Positions 44,939 through 54,781 are shown, counted from the first letter of the stretch. The stretch: 64,000 nucleotides of DNA from Sinorhizobium meliloti 4H41 (GCF_000375585.1 NZ_AQWP01000002.1:806001-870000); one strand, 5' to 3'. Numbers and translations are program-made. Notes: generated from the sequence alone by a model not told the origin.

Positions 44939-45766
44939 TTGCTGCAAACGAAGGGGCTGGCGCTCGAGGTGCGGTTGTCCGCCTATATCGACGGCGAACT
45001 CGCGGAAAGCGAAAAATCCGAGCTTGACGCTCTTCTCGCCCGCGACGACGAGGCGAGGGCATTGCTCGACAAGCTCAAGTCGGGCAGCGCCTTCGGCAAC
45101 GGGGCGTTCGAAAACTTCCTCCATGATCCGGTGCCGCTGGCGCTGGTGCGCCAGATAAAGCAAGGCCCCGGCATCAACCCGAAATCGGAGCGGGTAACGA
45201 CGGCCAGCCTTCCAAGACGAAGCGCTCGCATCTGGCCGCGCATCCTCGCCGCTTCCATCGCCCTTTTCCTGCTCGGCGGAGCCGCCGGCTTCATTCTCGG
45301 CAGCGCCACGGACTTCGCCGAGCCGATGAACCAGGCCGATGACCGCCCCTGGATCGACGATATCGTGGGGTCTCACCGCATCTATTCGCGCCAGAAGGAG
45401 CATCTGGTCGAGGTGCCGGGAACGCAGGCGGCCGAGATCGAGACCTGGCTTGCCGCAAGCGTCGGCGTGAGCTTCGCTGTCCCCGATCTCGCCCGCAAGG
45501 GATTATCCTTCGAAGGGGCGAGGCTCCTTGCCGCCAACGGCAGGCCGGTTGCCCAGCTCGTCTATCGCGACCGGGAGGGAGAGGTCTTCACTATCTGCTT
45601 TCTCAAGCAAGGCGACGGGCAACAATCCGGCGAATTCACCGAGACCATCCGCGGCGACCTCGGCTTGATATCGTGGCAACGGGAAAGCGTCTCATTCGTG
45701 ATGATAGGTCCGTCCTCCGACCCCGCTCTGCAGGACCTTGCCGAAACGGTGGCGGCGAACATTTGA
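44939..45766 (+). CDS. Membrane-bound anti-sigma factor
   Basis: A 275-residue protein: a cytoplasmic N-terminal anti-sigma segment (LSAYIDGELAESEKSELDALLARDDEARALL, about 12-42), one membrane helix (about 100-120, ILAASIALFLLGGAAGFILGS) and a periplasmic domain. The zinc-binding H-x3-C-x2-C motif of ZAS anti-sigmas is absent, so inhibition would be zinc-independent. TTG start at 44939 after GGAGGG. It pairs with the sigma gene directly before it. Confidence 0.88.
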   Translation: MLQTKGLALEVRLSAYIDGELAESEKSELDALLARDDEARALLDKLKSGSAFGNGAFENFLHDPVPLALVRQIKQGPGINPKSERVTTASLPRRSARIWPRILAASIALFLLGGAAGFILGSATDFAEPMNQADDRPWIDDIVGSHRIYSRQKEHLVEVPGTQAAEIETWLAASVGVSFAVPDLARKGLSFEGARLLAANGRPVAQLVYRDREGEVFTICFLKQGDGQQSGEFTETIRGDLGLISWQRESVSFVMIGPSSDPALQDLAETVAANI

Positions 45767-45915
45767 CGCTGATCAAGACCGAGTAGCTGCCCCGCATAGA
45801 GCCGTCGCGACCTTCTGCCCCTAGGAGGCAGGGCCATCGCATATGAGCCAGGGTCGGGAGCGTTTCCGCGATCCACCTATCGAAGACCAGGCTAAGCGCT
45901 GCCCAGTTCCGTCTC

Positions 45916-45941
45916 CCCTCTCTCCGCGCGCGGAGAGAGGG
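45916..45941. repeat. Perfect 26-bp GC-rich palindrome
   Basis: CCCTCTCTCCGCG followed directly by its reverse complement, then GTCGGGGCAAGGGGC. It lies between convergent genes (anti-sigma and leuA). Confidence 0.8.
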
Positions 45942-45974
45942 TCGGGGCAAGGGGCACCTACCAGGGCAAGCGCG

Positions 45975-47684
45975 TCACTTCCCCATCACGTCCAGCACGC
46001 GGTTGGCAGCCGAGACGATCGCCTCCAGTGAGGCGGCCACGATATTGGTGTTGATGCCGACGCCGAAGAGCTTGCCGCCCGGATACTCGACCTCGACATA
46101 AGCGATCGCAGCGGCGTTCGAACCATGCTGCAGCGAATGCTCGGAGTAATCCGCCACCGAGAGTTCGACGCCGAGATAGATCGACAGTGCATTGATGAAG
46201 CCGTCGATCGGGCCCGTGCCCTTGCCCTCGATCTGTCTGGTCTCGCCGCCGTCCGTGATCTCGGCGGCAACGACGCGCAAGCCTTTGTGCTCGCCTACAG
46301 GGTAGGTGTGATGGTCGACGAACTTGATGCGCGCGCCCGGCTGCTCGACATAGCTTTCGATGAAGCGCTCATGGATGCGCTTCGAGGGCAGCTCCTTGCC
46401 TTCCTCGTCGGTGATGCGCTGGACTTCCTCACGGAACTCGATCTGCAGATTGCGCGGCAGATTGATTCCGTAGTCCTCCTGCAGGATATAGGCGATGCCG
46501 CCCTTGCCCGACTGCGAGTTGATGCGGATGATCGCTTCATAGCTGCGTCCGACATCGCGCGGATCGATCGGCAGATAGGGTACCTCCCAGGTCGGCTTGT
46601 TCGCCTGTTTGATCGCCTTCATGCCCTTGTTGATGGCATCCTGATGCGAGCCGGAGAAAGCCGTGTAAACCAGTTCGCCGACATAGGGGTGGCGTTCCGG
46701 AATGACCATCTGGTTGGAATATTCGTAGACTTCCTTGATCCGCTCGATGTCCGAGCAGTCGAGCTTGGGATCGACGCCCTGCGTGAACATGTTGAGCGCC
46801 AGCGTCACCACATCGACGTTGCCGGTGCGCTCGCCATTGCCGAAGAGCGTCCCCTCGACACGGTCGGCGCCCGCCATCAGCCCCAGCTCGGTTGCGGCAA
46901 TGCCGGTGCCGCGGTCATTGTGCGGATGCAGCGAGACGATCAGGTTCTCGCGATTGTCGAGATTGCGGCACATCCATTCGATCTGGTCGGCATAGATGTT
47001 CGGCGTCGCCATCTCCACGGTCGAGGGCAGGTTGATGATGAGCTTGTTGTCCGCCGTCGGCCGGACGATCTCGATCACGGCGTTGCAAATCTCCAATGCC
47101 ACTTCGAGTTCGGTGCCCGTGAAGCTTTCCGGCGAGTACTCAAAGCGATAGCCGCCGCCCGCTTTCGCGGCCATGTCGGTGATCATCTTGGCGGCGTCGG
47201 TCGCGATCTGTTTGATGCCGGCCACGTCCTTGCCGAAGACGACGCGGCGCTGCAGCTCGCTCGTCGAATTGTAGAAATGCACGATCGGCCGGTGCGCACC
47301 TTCAAGCGCCTCGAAGGTCCGCGCGATCAATTCCGGCCGGCACTGTACCAGCACCTGCAGCGACACGTCTTCGGAGACGTTGCCTTCCTCGACGCACCAG
47401 CGGGCGAAATCGAAATCCGTCTGCGACGCGGATGGGAAGCCGATCTCGATCTCCTTGAAGCCCATGTCCAGGAGGAGGTGGAACATGCGCGCCTTCCGGT
47501 CGTGACCCATCGGGTCGACGAGTGCCTGGTTGCCGTCGCGAAGATCCACGGAACACCAGATCGGCGCCTCGGTAATCGCCTTTGACGGCCACGTGCGATC
47601 CGGCAGCGCGATCTGCGGATAGGGCTGATATTTCACAGCCGCTTCGGGCATGCCGGTCTTGATGGAATGCGATTTCAAAATCAT
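45975..47684 (-). CDS. leuA: 2-Isopropylmalate synthase (long form)
   Basis: A 569-residue enzyme making 2-isopropylmalate from acetyl-CoA and ketoisovalerate, the first step of leucine synthesis. Landmarks: WCSVDLRDGNQALVDPMGHDRK (about 43-64), SLHPHNDRGTGIAATELGLMAGADRVEGTLFGNGERTGN and a C-terminal LeuA dimer/regulatory domain (about 440-565) that binds leucine. The N-terminal MPEAAVKYQPYPQIALPDRTWPS extension marks the long LeuA type also found in fungi and actinobacteria. AAGAGAAG precedes the ATG. Confidence 0.96.
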   Translation of the reverse strand: MILKSHSIKTGMPEAAVKYQPYPQIALPDRTWPSKAITEAPIWCSVDLRDGNQALVDPMGHDRKARMFHLLLDMGFKEIEIGFPSASQTDFDFARWCVEEGNVSEDVSLQVLVQCRPELIARTFEALEGAHRPIVHFYNSTSELQRRVVFGKDVAGIKQIATDAAKMITDMAAKAGGGYRFEYSPESFTGTELEVALEICNAVIEIVRPTADNKLIINLPSTVEMATPNIYADQIEWMCRNLDNRENLIVSLHPHNDRGTGIAATELGLMAGADRVEGTLFGNGERTGNVDVVTLALNMFTQGVDPKLDCSDIERIKEVYEYSNQMVIPERHPYVGELVYTAFSGSHQDAINKGMKAIKQANKPTWEVPYLPIDPRDVGRSYEAIIRINSQSGKGGIAYILQEDYGINLPRNLQIEFREEVQRITDEEGKELPSKRIHERFIESYVEQPGARIKFVDHHTYPVGEHKGLRVVAAEITDGGETRQIEGKGTGPIDGFINALSIYLGVELSVADYSEHSLQHGSNAAAIAYVEVEYPGGKLFGVGINTNIVAASLEAIVSAANRVLDVMGK

Positions 47685-48146
47685 GTGCAGCTTCTCTTCG
47701 TCACTGGAGCGTAGCCTGCCGCATGCAATAGCCGATCATTCGGGACATTGCGATGGCGATGCCGCGGGGGCCGCGCGATTTGGTTCAGCTTTTCTGGATT
47801 TCGAGGAGCAGGTGCCGGCAAGGCTTTTCGGCCGCCGGGCGCTCCTCAGCGAACCCGGCAACCGCGGATAAGGCCGAGAAGAAGAAGGGAGGCGAAGGCG
47901 CGCGCAGGAGCACGATTGGCATCGTGTCCCGAAAAGATCGCTGCGATCTTGTTTGCGTCGGCCTCAGTCATGGAAAAGCCTATACACGGCTTGGTAAAGC
48001 GGAGCAAGAGTGCCCTCTCCTCGGGGTTTGGTCCGAGGACGAGCCCTTTCCCCGCGCGTGGGGGAAAGGGGTCTGAGGCGGCGCCTCGCCTCCCTTCGCC
48101 CCGCTTGCGGGAGAAGGTGTCTGCAGGCGGATGAGGGGCGGACGCT
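47685..48146. other. 462-bp interval with two palindromic repeats
   Basis: Contains the leuA promoter side and the repeats at 48044-48117. Several short plus-strand frames (47748-48134) run through the palindromes and have no ribosome site or family resemblance. I see no gene. Confidence 0.5.
48044..48117. repeat. Pair of GC-rich palindromes
   Basis: First: CCCTTTCCCC and GGGGAAAGGG (48044-48070). Second: an imperfect CTTCGCCCCGC-TT-GCGGGAGAAGG (48093-48117) with a following GCAGGCGGATGAGGGG tail. They lie just past the clpP end. Confidence 0.75.
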
Positions 48147-48734
48147 CTAGATTTCCGCGATGGAGGTGACGATGCGCGAAACAAGACCGTAGGCCTTCGC
48201 CTCTTCCGCACCGAGCCAGTAATCGCGATCTGTGTCCTTGGCGATCTTGTCGACCGGCTGTCCGGTCGCTTCGGAGAAGATCCGGTTCAGACGCTCGTTC
48301 ATCTTGATGATCTCGCGTGCCTGGATCTCGATGTCGGAAGCCATGCCGCGCGTTCCGCCCGAGGGTTGGTGCAACAGGAAGCGGGTGTTCGGCAGGCACA
48401 GGCGCTGCTCCTTGGGCGCAGCGACATAGATGAGCGCGCCGGCGGATGCGACCCAGCCGGTGCCGATGGTCCAGACCTTCGGCTTCACGAACTTGATCAT
48501 GTCGTGGATGCTGTCGCCGGATTCGACATGGCCGCCGGGCGAGTTGACGAAGAGGCGGATGTCGTCGTCGCTGGCCGCGGCAAGCGCCACGAGCTGCGAG
48601 CAGACCTTCTGCGCGAGTTCCTGAGTGATGGTCCCGTAAATGAAAATCGAACGCGACTTGAAAAGGTTCGCCTCCGTCTCCTTGCCCAAGGGCAATTCGG
48701 TCTTCTTTTCTTCCTGGTCGTCGTCGTTCCGCAT
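48147..48734 (-). CDS. clpP: ClpP-family serine protease subunit (paralogue)
   Basis: A 195-residue ClpP. The catalytic Ser is in [11 protein letters not shown] and His in [10 protein letters not shown]; the Asp is in [28 protein letters not shown] is the ClpP N-terminal core. The Ser motif (VASAGA) differs from the classical AASMGA, and no clpX follows, so this is one of the extra ClpP paralogues of rhizobia and not the main one (inference). It is expected to form barrel complexes with ClpA or ClpX. Confidence 0.92.
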   Translation of the reverse strand: MRNDDDQEEKKTELPLGKETEANLFKSRSIFIYGTITQELAQKVCSQLVALAAASDDDIRLFVNSPGGHVESGDSIHDMIKFVKPKVWTIGTGWVASAGALIYVAAPKEQRLCLPNTRFLLHQPSGGTRGMASDIEIQAREIIKMNERLNRIFSEATGQPVDKIAKDTDRDYWLGAEEAKAYGLVSRIVTSIAEI

Positions 48735-48931
48735 TCTTCGGACTCCTCATGAAATGTCTTCCAACCAGATAATGCGACTCGACGGCGAAAACAATGCAAA
48801 CGGCGGCGTTAACACGGTTCGAACCGCCCGCCTCGGCACGATGGTGAACAGGGCCCGCCAAATGACGTATGGACAGCCGGTGGGAGCCCAATAAGATCAG
48901 CGGATCATCAATGTCCGTATCGGGGCCCAGA

Positions 48932-49510
48932 ATGAAGAAATCCGTCCTTCTCGCAGCCGCGCTCTTCGCCGGCTCCTCCGCGCCTGCCTTCGCCCATCTC
49001 GATCCAGCCGAACACGGGTCGGTGATGGCGGGTCTTTCCCATCCGCTGTTCGGAGCCGACCACGTTCTTGCGATGATCGCCGTCGGCCTTTGGGCGGCTC
49101 AGATCGGCGGCAGGGCGCTGTGGAGCGTGCCGGCTGCCTTTGTCGCGACGATGTTGCTCGGCTTCGTTCTCGCCCACGCCGGCGCTCCCCTGCCCCTTGT
49201 CGAACCGGCCATTCTCGCCTCCGTCGTGGCGCTCGGCCTGGTCGTCGCCATAGCCGTCCGGCTTGACGCGGCAACGGCTGCAGCCATCGTCGCGGCCTTC
49301 GCGCTCTTCCATGGCCATGCCCACGGTGGAGAATTGGGCTCGGCCGGCACCTGGTCGTTTGCAGCAGGATTCGTGATCGCAACCGCTCTTCTGCACATTG
49401 CCGGCATCGGTCTCGGCATGGGGCTCGCCCGGCTTGCGGACCGCGGCGTCGTCACTCGTATCGTCGGCGGCGCCACCGCCATAGCCGGCGCAGCCTTGAT
49501 CCTCGGATGA
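48932..49510 (+). CDS. HupE/UreJ-family metal transporter
   Basis: A 192-residue protein: a signal-like N-terminus (MKKSVLLAAALFAGSSAPAFA), HLDPAEHGSVMAGLSHPLFGADHVLAMIAVGLWAAQIGGRALW (HupE signature), six helices and HGHAHGGE in a late loop. HupE/UreJ proteins carry nickel or other metals. No hydrogenase or urease genes are here. The ATG at 48932 is chosen; the frame opens further upstream. It overlaps the next gene by 4 bases. Confidence 0.87.
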   Translation: MKKSVLLAAALFAGSSAPAFAHLDPAEHGSVMAGLSHPLFGADHVLAMIAVGLWAAQIGGRALWSVPAAFVATMLLGFVLAHAGAPLPLVEPAILASVVALGLVVAIAVRLDAATAAAIVAAFALFHGHAHGGELGSAGTWSFAAGFVIATALLHIAGIGLGMGLARLADRGVVTRIVGGATAIAGAALILG

Positions 49511-49995
49511 TACTGGTTCGCTCCGCGCTGCCGCAGGAGGCGGACTTTCTCGCTCAAATCGGCCTTGAAGCCTGGCGCAAAGGCATAAAGCCGCTTGTGC
49601 CGGCGCATGTTGCGGCGGCCACCGAACAGAACAATCCGTTTCTGCCGTTCGTGCGAGAACTGGGGCCTCGCATTCTCGTCGCTGAAGTCGATGGAGAAGC
49701 TGCCGGCCTCGGCGCCCGCGAGCACGATGACCATGTCATCAGCGATATCTGGGTGGCTCCCGCCTTCGAAGGACGGGGCGCCGGATCGGCCCTCATAAAG
49801 GCGCTCGAAGCGCAAATCGCCGAGCGTGGATACAGGCAAGCCTCAATCCAGGTGGCGGCCCAAAACGAGCGGGCGCTTCAGCTCTACCAGCGTCTCGGCT
49901 ACCGAGTGCTTTGGAGAAAAGTCGCTTTCGACCCGATACTCCAGACCGAACTGGAAAAGATCGGCCTGTCAAAAGCACTTCGGCTCGATCGATAG
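49507..49995 (+). CDS. GNAT-family N-acetyltransferase
   Basis: A 162-residue acetyltransferase with ISDIWVAPAFEGRGAGSALIKALEAQIAERGY (acetyl-CoA site, about 79-110) and ALQLYQRLGYRVLWRKV. It overlaps the HupE gene (ATGA), so they are co-transcribed. Substrate unknown. Confidence 0.88.
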   Translation: MILVRSALPQEADFLAQIGLEAWRKGIKPLVPAHVAAATEQNNPFLPFVRELGPRILVAEVDGEAAGLGAREHDDHVISDIWVAPAFEGRGAGSALIKALEAQIAERGYRQASIQVAAQNERALQLYQRLGYRVLWRKVAFDPILQTELEKIGLSKALRLDR

Positions 49996-50021
49996 GGAAT
50001 CCGTGCGAACCGGCGGGCGGC

Positions 50022-50855
50022 TCATCCCCAGGTCAGCGGATCCAGCCGAAGATAGAAAGCGAGACGATCTTCGTCCGGTGCCGAGATCCCGTGAATGTCG
50101 AAGAGGCAGTCCCGCGCGGTCTCCGCATCGCCGTGTCCGGTCCAGCTTTCGCGAGCGTTGCCAAGGAGGAGCGAAAAATCGACGTATCGATCCGCCGTTC
50201 CGAGCCGACTCAGATCGATAACGCCCGTGCAGCGGTGTGTATCCGGATCGATCATGAAGTTGGGCAGGCATGCGTCGCCATGGCAGACTACGAGACCGGA
50301 AGGCTCATCGATCAGGTGCCGCGGCAGTTCAGCGCGCAGAGCGTCGAGCAGTTCGCCCGGCGGAGTGTTCTGATCCTCCGGAGCCAGGAAATCCGGATTG
50401 ACGGCATCGCGCCGGACGACATCCGCGGCCCGGTCGAACATCGACGCGAGTCGCCGCTCGAAGGGGCAGGATTCCGTTGGCAGTCCATGCAGCAGCTTCA
50501 ATTGCCGCACGATCGACGGCCAGGCCCTCTTGAGGTCGACCACGGGGAGCTGGCTTGCCGGCACGCCCGGCAGCGCGCTGATGACGACGCATGCTTCATT
50601 CTCTGCTGCGATCCACTCGCAGACGGAGGGCGAGCCCAGGCGGAACGGCGCCAGCCACGCGACACGATCGCGCTCGCCCTCGAGCAGAGCCATGGCCTTA
50701 CCGCTCGCAATCTTCGCATAGGCGCTACCGTCGCTGCGACGATAGACGCGGTCACCGGATTCGCCGTGACGAACCGGTGTCCATTCCCGACCCGCAGGCA
50801 GTTTCGGGAGTAGCGTTTCGTCACCGGCGTCGCGCCTGCTCATGAAACCCGCCAT
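50022..50855 (-). CDS. Aminoglycoside phosphotransferase-like kinase
   Basis: A 277-residue APH-fold kinase: a nucleotide region SGDRVYRRSDGSAYAKIA, then catalytic VVCHGDACLPNFMIDPDTHRCTGVIDLSRLGTADRYVDFSLLL with the Asp/Asn pair. It is closest in layout to APH(3'')/APH(3') kinases that phosphorylate aminoglycosides. Whether it gives resistance here is unknown, and a metabolic substrate is possible. The ATG at 50855 has a weak site; an ATG at 50843 is an alternative. Confidence 0.85.
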   Translation of the reverse strand: MAGFMSRRDAGDETLLPKLPAGREWTPVRHGESGDRVYRRSDGSAYAKIASGKAMALLEGERDRVAWLAPFRLGSPSVCEWIAAENEACVVISALPGVPASQLPVVDLKRAWPSIVRQLKLLHGLPTESCPFERRLASMFDRAADVVRRDAVNPDFLAPEDQNTPPGELLDALRAELPRHLIDEPSGLVVCHGDACLPNFMIDPDTHRCTGVIDLSRLGTADRYVDFSLLLGNARESWTGHGDAETARDCLFDIHGISAPDEDRLAFYLRLDPLTWG

Positions 50856-50874
50856 TGCAAATCAGCAACCGCCA

Positions 50875-51339
50875 TCATCCCCGTCCGCGATAGGTCGGCA
50901 CGCCCTGATCCGGCAGCCAGACGCCCTCGGGCGGGTTTCCCGTCTGCCAGAAAACGTCGATCGGGATGCCGCCGCGGGGATACCAGTAGGCGCCGATCCG
51001 TAGCCACTTCGGCGAAAGCAGCGAAACCAGCCGCTTGGCGATCTCGATCGTGCAATCCTCGTGGAAAGCGCCGTGGTTGCGGAACGAATGCAGGAACAGC
51101 TTGAGCGATTTCGATTCGACCAGCCAGCCGTCCGGCACATAGTCGATGACGATATGCGCGAAGTCGGGCTGCCCGGTCATAGGGCAAAGCGAGGTGAACT
51201 CGGGCGCCGTAAAGCGCACGACGAAGTCCGTGCCGCCGTGCCCGCTCGGCACCCTTTCGAGAACCGCTTCTTCCGGGCTCTGGGGCAGATCGACCTTCGT
51301 CCCCAGTTGTGAAAGTCCCGATACGTCAGTCTTGGTCAT
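50875..51339 (-). CDS. queF: NADPH-dependent 7-cyano-7-deazaguanine reductase
   Basis: A 154-residue, one-domain QueF making preQ1 for queuosine tRNA modification. Catalytic Cys52 ([15 protein letters not shown]), Asp59, Glu75 ([23 protein letters not shown]) and the NADPH motif are present. It overlaps the stop of the cation-efflux gene by 4 bases, so it is in the same transcript. No preQ1 riboswitch precedes it. Confidence 0.96.
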   Translation of the reverse strand: MTKTDVSGLSQLGTKVDLPQSPEEAVLERVPSGHGGTDFVVRFTAPEFTSLCPMTGQPDFAHIVIDYVPDGWLVESKSLKLFLHSFRNHGAFHEDCTIEIAKRLVSLLSPKWLRIGAYWYPRGGIPIDVFWQTGNPPEGVWLPDQGVPTYRGRG

Positions 51340-52256
51340 TTCCGTGATGCTCCACTAACTTTAACGCGCACCCCGTGCGCCTTTTCGCCTTCCGGTTCGA
51401 CGTGGATGGCGATCTCCGCGCCCGAGTGCACGACGCGAATCGCCTCCTCGATCCGGTCGCAGATATCGTGCGCGTCACCGACCGCCATCGCCTCCGGCAC
51501 GACCATGTGAAAATCCACGAAAATCGCCGGGCCCGCCTGACGCGTCTTCAGATCATGGACCCCGAGAGACCCGCCGGCATTAGCCGCGATCGCCGCCTTG
51601 ATCGCCTCCTCCTCGTCCGCCGGCACCGCTCTGTCCATCAGCCCGTCGACGGAGCGCGAAATCACCTTCCAGCCCTGGAAGAGGATGTTGCCCGCGACGA
51701 TCACGGCGAGCAGCGGATCGAGGATCGCGTAGCCGGTGGCGATGGCGAGAAGAAGGCCGACGAGCACGCCCACGGAGGTCACGACATCGGAGAGAATATG
51801 CTGGCCGTCCGCACGCAAGGCCGGCGAGCGATGGCGGCTGCCGGCGCGGATAAGCACATAGGCCCAGATCGCATTGACGACGCCGGCGGCGAAATTGATG
51901 GCGAGGCCTAGCGTCGGTGCATTCAGAAGCACCGGTGCCATCATTTCGGGGATGGCTTCCCAGATAATCAGCAACGCCGCCAGGACGATCAGCACGCCTT
52001 CGATGACCGCGGAGAAGTATTCCGCCTTGTGATGCCCGAAGGGGTGATCGGCATCGGCCGGCTTTGCCGCATAGCCGATCATCGCATAGGCAATCACCGC
52101 GGCGACCACGTTGACGGAGGATTCCAGCCCGTCGGACAGGAGCGCCACCGAGCCCGTCACCCACCAGGCGAGCATTTTAAGACCCATCACGCCCAGCGAC
52201 AGGGGGATGCCCCAGAAGGCGAGTCGCAGGATGGTACTATTGTCGGTTCCGGTCAT
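51336..52256 (-). CDS. Cation diffusion facilitator (CDF) transporter
   Basis: A 306-residue CDF exporter: six hydrophobic helices with the metal site [19 protein letters not shown] (about 38-56), [21 protein letters not shown] and [18 protein letters not shown], plus a C-terminal cytoplasmic domain (about 215-300) with [24 protein letters not shown]. It moves Zn, Co, Mn or Fe out of the cytosol; the exact metal is open. The ATG at 52256 is preferred because GGAGGA sits 6 bases upstream; the first ATG at 52262 touches it. Confidence 0.92.
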   Translation of the reverse strand: MTGTDNSTILRLAFWGIPLSLGVMGLKMLAWWVTGSVALLSDGLESSVNVVAAVIAYAMIGYAAKPADADHPFGHHKAEYFSAVIEGVLIVLAALLIIWEAIPEMMAPVLLNAPTLGLAINFAAGVVNAIWAYVLIRAGSRHRSPALRADGQHILSDVVTSVGVLVGLLLAIATGYAILDPLLAVIVAGNILFQGWKVISRSVDGLMDRAVPADEEEAIKAAIAANAGGSLGVHDLKTRQAGPAIFVDFHMVVPEAMAVGDAHDICDRIEEAIRVVHSGAEIAIHVEPEGEKAHGVRVKVSGASRK

Positions 52257-52273
52257 CGTCATTCCTCCTGCAG

Positions 52274-52312
52274 ATGCAAACGAGTTGCAGATGCAAGGCC
52301 ATTCAAATGCAA
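52274..52312. repeat. Three repeats of ATGCAA at 16-17 bp spacing ahead of the CDF gene
   Basis: ATGCAA begins at 52274, 52291 and 52307; the first two units extend to CAGATGCAA. The minus-strand reading is TTGCATCTGC, TTGCATCTGC, TTGCATTTG. They lie 11 to 50 bases upstream of the CDF start, in its promoter or leader. Confidence 0.6.
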
Positions 52313-52330
52313 AACCGCCCGCGCGGGTTT
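52311..52330. terminator. Possible bidirectional terminator between trpE(G) and the CDF gene
   Basis: AAAACC and GGTTTT enclose CCCGCGCGGG, so either strand ends in four T residues. It lies 95 bases beyond the trpE(G) stop. Confidence 0.5.
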
Positions 52331-52424
52331 TCGCGCAGGCGGATCATGGGCGCCATATGGGCGATTACGGGCCGCTTGTCAAACGGTCGAATGCCTCCGG
52401 CCGATACAGCCGACGCGCAAGAGG

Positions 52425-54614
52425 TCAGGCTGCCTTGGTCTTCGCCCGCTTGGCGAGATGGGCAACCACGTTCTCGATCATCCGCATGCCGGCGTCACCG
52501 CCGAGCGTCATGATCGATTCCGGATGGAACTGCACGGCCGCCACCGGCTCCTTGCTGTGTTCGATGCCCATGATCGTACCATCTTCGCTTTCGGCCGTGA
52601 TCACGAATTCGCGCGGCAGGTTGGACGGATCGGCGAAAATCGAATGATAGCGCCCGACCGTCACCTCCTTGCCGAGGCCGGAGAAGACGACACCGGGTTC
52701 GAGCACGCGGATGCGCGAGGGTTTCCCGTGCATCGGGATCGCCAGTTGACGAAGATCGCCGCCATAGGCCTCCGCGAGCGCCTGCAGCCCCAGGCAGACG
52801 CCGAAGATCGGCAGGTCCCGCGTCCGCGCCTTCTTGATCGTCGCCTTGCAGTCGAAGTCCTTCGGGGTGCCGGGACCGGGCGAAAGCACGACGAGGTCGG
52901 GCTTGACCCGGTCGAAGATTTCCTCGGCCACGGGCGTGCGCACGGTGGTGACAGTCGCGCCCGTCTGGCGGAAGTAGTTCGCCAGGGTATGGACGAAGCT
53001 GTCCTCGTGATCGACGAGCAGGATGCTCACTCCGGCGCCAACGGCAGCGACATCGCGCGCGGCCTTGGCGCTGTTTGCAGATTTGGCGTCGCGGATGGCT
53101 GCAATCATGGCAGAGGCCTTCAGTTCGGTTTCGGCTTCTTCTTCTTCCGGATTGGAATCATAGAGGAGCGTCGCACCCGCCCTCACCTCGGCGATCCCGT
53201 CCTTGATGCGGATGGTACGCAAGGTCAGCCCGGTGTTCATGTCGCCGTTGAAGCCGACCATGCCGATCGCGCCCCCGTACCAGGCACGCGGGCTCTTCTC
53301 GTGGCTCTCGATGAAGCGCATGGCCCAGAGCTTCGGCGCTCCGGTAACGGTCACCGCCCAGGCGTGGCTGAGGAACCCGTCGAAGGCGTCCATATCGTCG
53401 CGCAGGCGCCCCTCGATGTGATCGACCGTGTGGATCAGCCGCGAATACATCTCGATCTGACGGCGACCGATCACCTTGACCGAGCCCGGCACGCAGACCC
53501 GGCTCTTGTCGTTGCGGTCCACGTCCGAGCACATGGTGAGTTCGGACTCGTCCTTCTTCGAGTTCAAGAGCTTCAGGATCTGCTCGCTGTCTGCGATCGG
53601 ATCGTCGCCGCGCTTGATCGTGCCGGAAATCGGGCAGGTCTCGATGCGCCGGCCGGAAACGCGCACGAACATCTCCGGCGAAGCACCCACCAGGTATTCC
53701 TGGTTGCCGAGATTGATGAAGAAGGAATAGGGCGACGGATTGATCGCCTTCAGCCGATTGGAAATCTCGGACGGGCGGCTTTCGCAGCGCTCGTAGAATT
53801 TCTGCCCCGGCACCACTTCGAAAAGATCGCCGCGACGGAAGCTTTCCTTCGCCTTGACGACCAGTTCGGCATATTCGCCCGGGCGGTGATCCCCGTGCGG
53901 CGGGATGCTGTCGACGCTCAGGAACGGCTCGGGAGCGATGTCCCCTGCCTTGCCCTCGGTCGAAAGGTCCTCCCTGGCGAAATCGTAGCGGTCGATCCAG
54001 GCCTTTGCCGCATAGTGATCGACCACCAGGATTTCGTCCGGCAGGAAGAGAACCATGTCGCGCTGGTCGTCCGGACGCGTAAGCTTCAGTTCGATCGCAT
54101 CGAACTGGAAGGCGAGGTCGTAGCCGAAGGCGCCATAGAGGCCGAGGTTCGAGTCCTCCTCCGAATGAAAGAGGTTCGTCACCGCGCGAAGAACCGTAAA
54201 GACCGTCGGCATCTTCGACCGCTCTTCCTCGGTGAAGACACGATCGGGCTCGTTGATTGTGAGGTCGAGACGACGGGGCGCAAGCGCGCCGAGCGTAATG
54301 TCGGCAACGGACTTCAGATCCTCGGCGATCAGTGCCAGCAGCACTTCGCCGCGTTCGTTATAGGCTTCGATCCACAGCGAGCGACCGAAGGAGGAGATGG
54401 CAAGCGGCGGGTCGACCACCGCAGTGTCCCAGCGGGTATAGCGGCCGGGATATTCGTAGTTCGAGGAGAAGACCGCGCCGCGGCGTTCGTCGAGCCTGTC
54501 GACATAACCGGCGATCGCGTCGCTGTAGGATGCCTCGCGCCGCCTGCGGGTGACGACGATGCCGCCCTTCGTGGTATAGCTCTCCGCGCCGTCTTCCAGA
54601 ATTACCGCTGCCAT
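52425..54614 (-). CDS. trpE(G): Fused anthranilate synthase TrpE(G)
   Basis: A 729-residue single chain holding both anthranilate synthase subunits. Component I (about 1-510): [57 protein letters not shown] and [16 protein letters not shown]. The glutamine amidotransferase (about 530-725): [49 protein letters not shown] with the nucleophilic Cys, and AVQFHPES. It converts chorismate and glutamine to anthranilate. The ATG at 54614 has GGAG upstream and gives 729 residues, the size I recall for S. meliloti. Expression is controlled by the leader at 54662-54773. Confidence 0.97.
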   Translation of the reverse strand: MAAVILEDGAESYTTKGGIVVTRRRREASYSDAIAGYVDRLDERRGAVFSSNYEYPGRYTRWDTAVVDPPLAISSFGRSLWIEAYNERGEVLLALIAEDLKSVADITLGALAPRRLDLTINEPDRVFTEEERSKMPTVFTVLRAVTNLFHSEEDSNLGLYGAFGYDLAFQFDAIELKLTRPDDQRDMVLFLPDEILVVDHYAAKAWIDRYDFAREDLSTEGKAGDIAPEPFLSVDSIPPHGDHRPGEYAELVVKAKESFRRGDLFEVVPGQKFYERCESRPSEISNRLKAINPSPYSFFINLGNQEYLVGASPEMFVRVSGRRIETCPISGTIKRGDDPIADSEQILKLLNSKKDESELTMCSDVDRNDKSRVCVPGSVKVIGRRQIEMYSRLIHTVDHIEGRLRDDMDAFDGFLSHAWAVTVTGAPKLWAMRFIESHEKSPRAWYGGAIGMVGFNGDMNTGLTLRTIRIKDGIAEVRAGATLLYDSNPEEEEAETELKASAMIAAIRDAKSANSAKAARDVAAVGAGVSILLVDHEDSFVHTLANYFRQTGATVTTVRTPVAEEIFDRVKPDLVVLSPGPGTPKDFDCKATIKKARTRDLPIFGVCLGLQALAEAYGGDLRQLAIPMHGKPSRIRVLEPGVVFSGLGKEVTVGRYHSIFADPSNLPREFVITAESEDGTIMGIEHSKEPVAAVQFHPESIMTLGGDAGMRMIENVVAHLAKRAKTKAA

Positions 54615-54661
54615 TCGTCTCGCTCCGTAAAAGCCCGGTCTTTCCACGCGGCCAGAATACG

Positions 54662-54692
54662 AAAAAAGCCGCCTCGAAATCTCCGGGCGGCT
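54662..54692 (-). terminator. trp attenuator terminator
   Basis: On the minus strand AGCCGCC (54692-54686) pairs with GGCGGCT (54673-54667) followed by TTTTTT. A second copy of GAGGCGGC at 54730-54723, overlapping the trpL stop, can pair with the same GCCGCC to make the antiterminator. When Trp-tRNA is scarce, ribosomes stalled on the three Trp codons would favour the antiterminator. Confidence 0.92.
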
Positions 54693-54728
54693 CCATCTCT
54701 CAATCACGCATGACTGGTCAAGGCCGCC

Positions 54729-54773
54729 TCAGCGAGCCCACCACCAGATCGAAATGTTCTGCATGTTTGCCAT
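54729..54773 (-). CDS. trpL: trp leader peptide
   Basis: A 14-residue peptide MANMQNISIWWWAR with three adjacent Trp codons, the sensor of the trp attenuator. No ribosome binding site precedes the ATG and the promoter ends 8 bases upstream, so it should be translated leaderless. As I remember it, S. meliloti has Thr at position 4 (MANTQ...); here it is Met, adding a second in-frame ATG. Confidence 0.93.
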   Translation of the reverse strand: MANMQNISIWWWAR

Positions 54774-54781
54774 GGGCGGAA

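Larger units (their letters stand above)
54662..54773 (-). ncRNA. Attenuated trp leader RNA (rnTrpL-like)
   Basis: If transcription starts at the A of the trpL ATG and stops at the attenuator, a free RNA of about 112 bases results. In S. meliloti such an RNA is reported to act in trans as a small regulator. Here only the leader, promoter and terminator are seen; a trans role is inferred from that relative. Confidence 0.55.

Noticed and set aside
47748-48134. Short plus-strand frames between leuA and clpP
   Set aside because: They pass through palindromic repeats, lack ribosome sites and contain no family signature.
50875-52430. preQ1 riboswitch for queF
   Set aside because: queF overlaps the upstream CDF gene and the leader before the CDF gene lacks the preQ1 pattern.
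52029-54713. 894-codon plus-strand open frame opposite trpE(G)
   Set aside because: Runs antisense to a gene with full family motifs; arises from GC-biased codon positions. No ribosome site or recognisable domain. The same applies to frames at 46125-47585, 20152-21861, 59950-61806, 33840-35852, 38628-40481 and 15171-16640.
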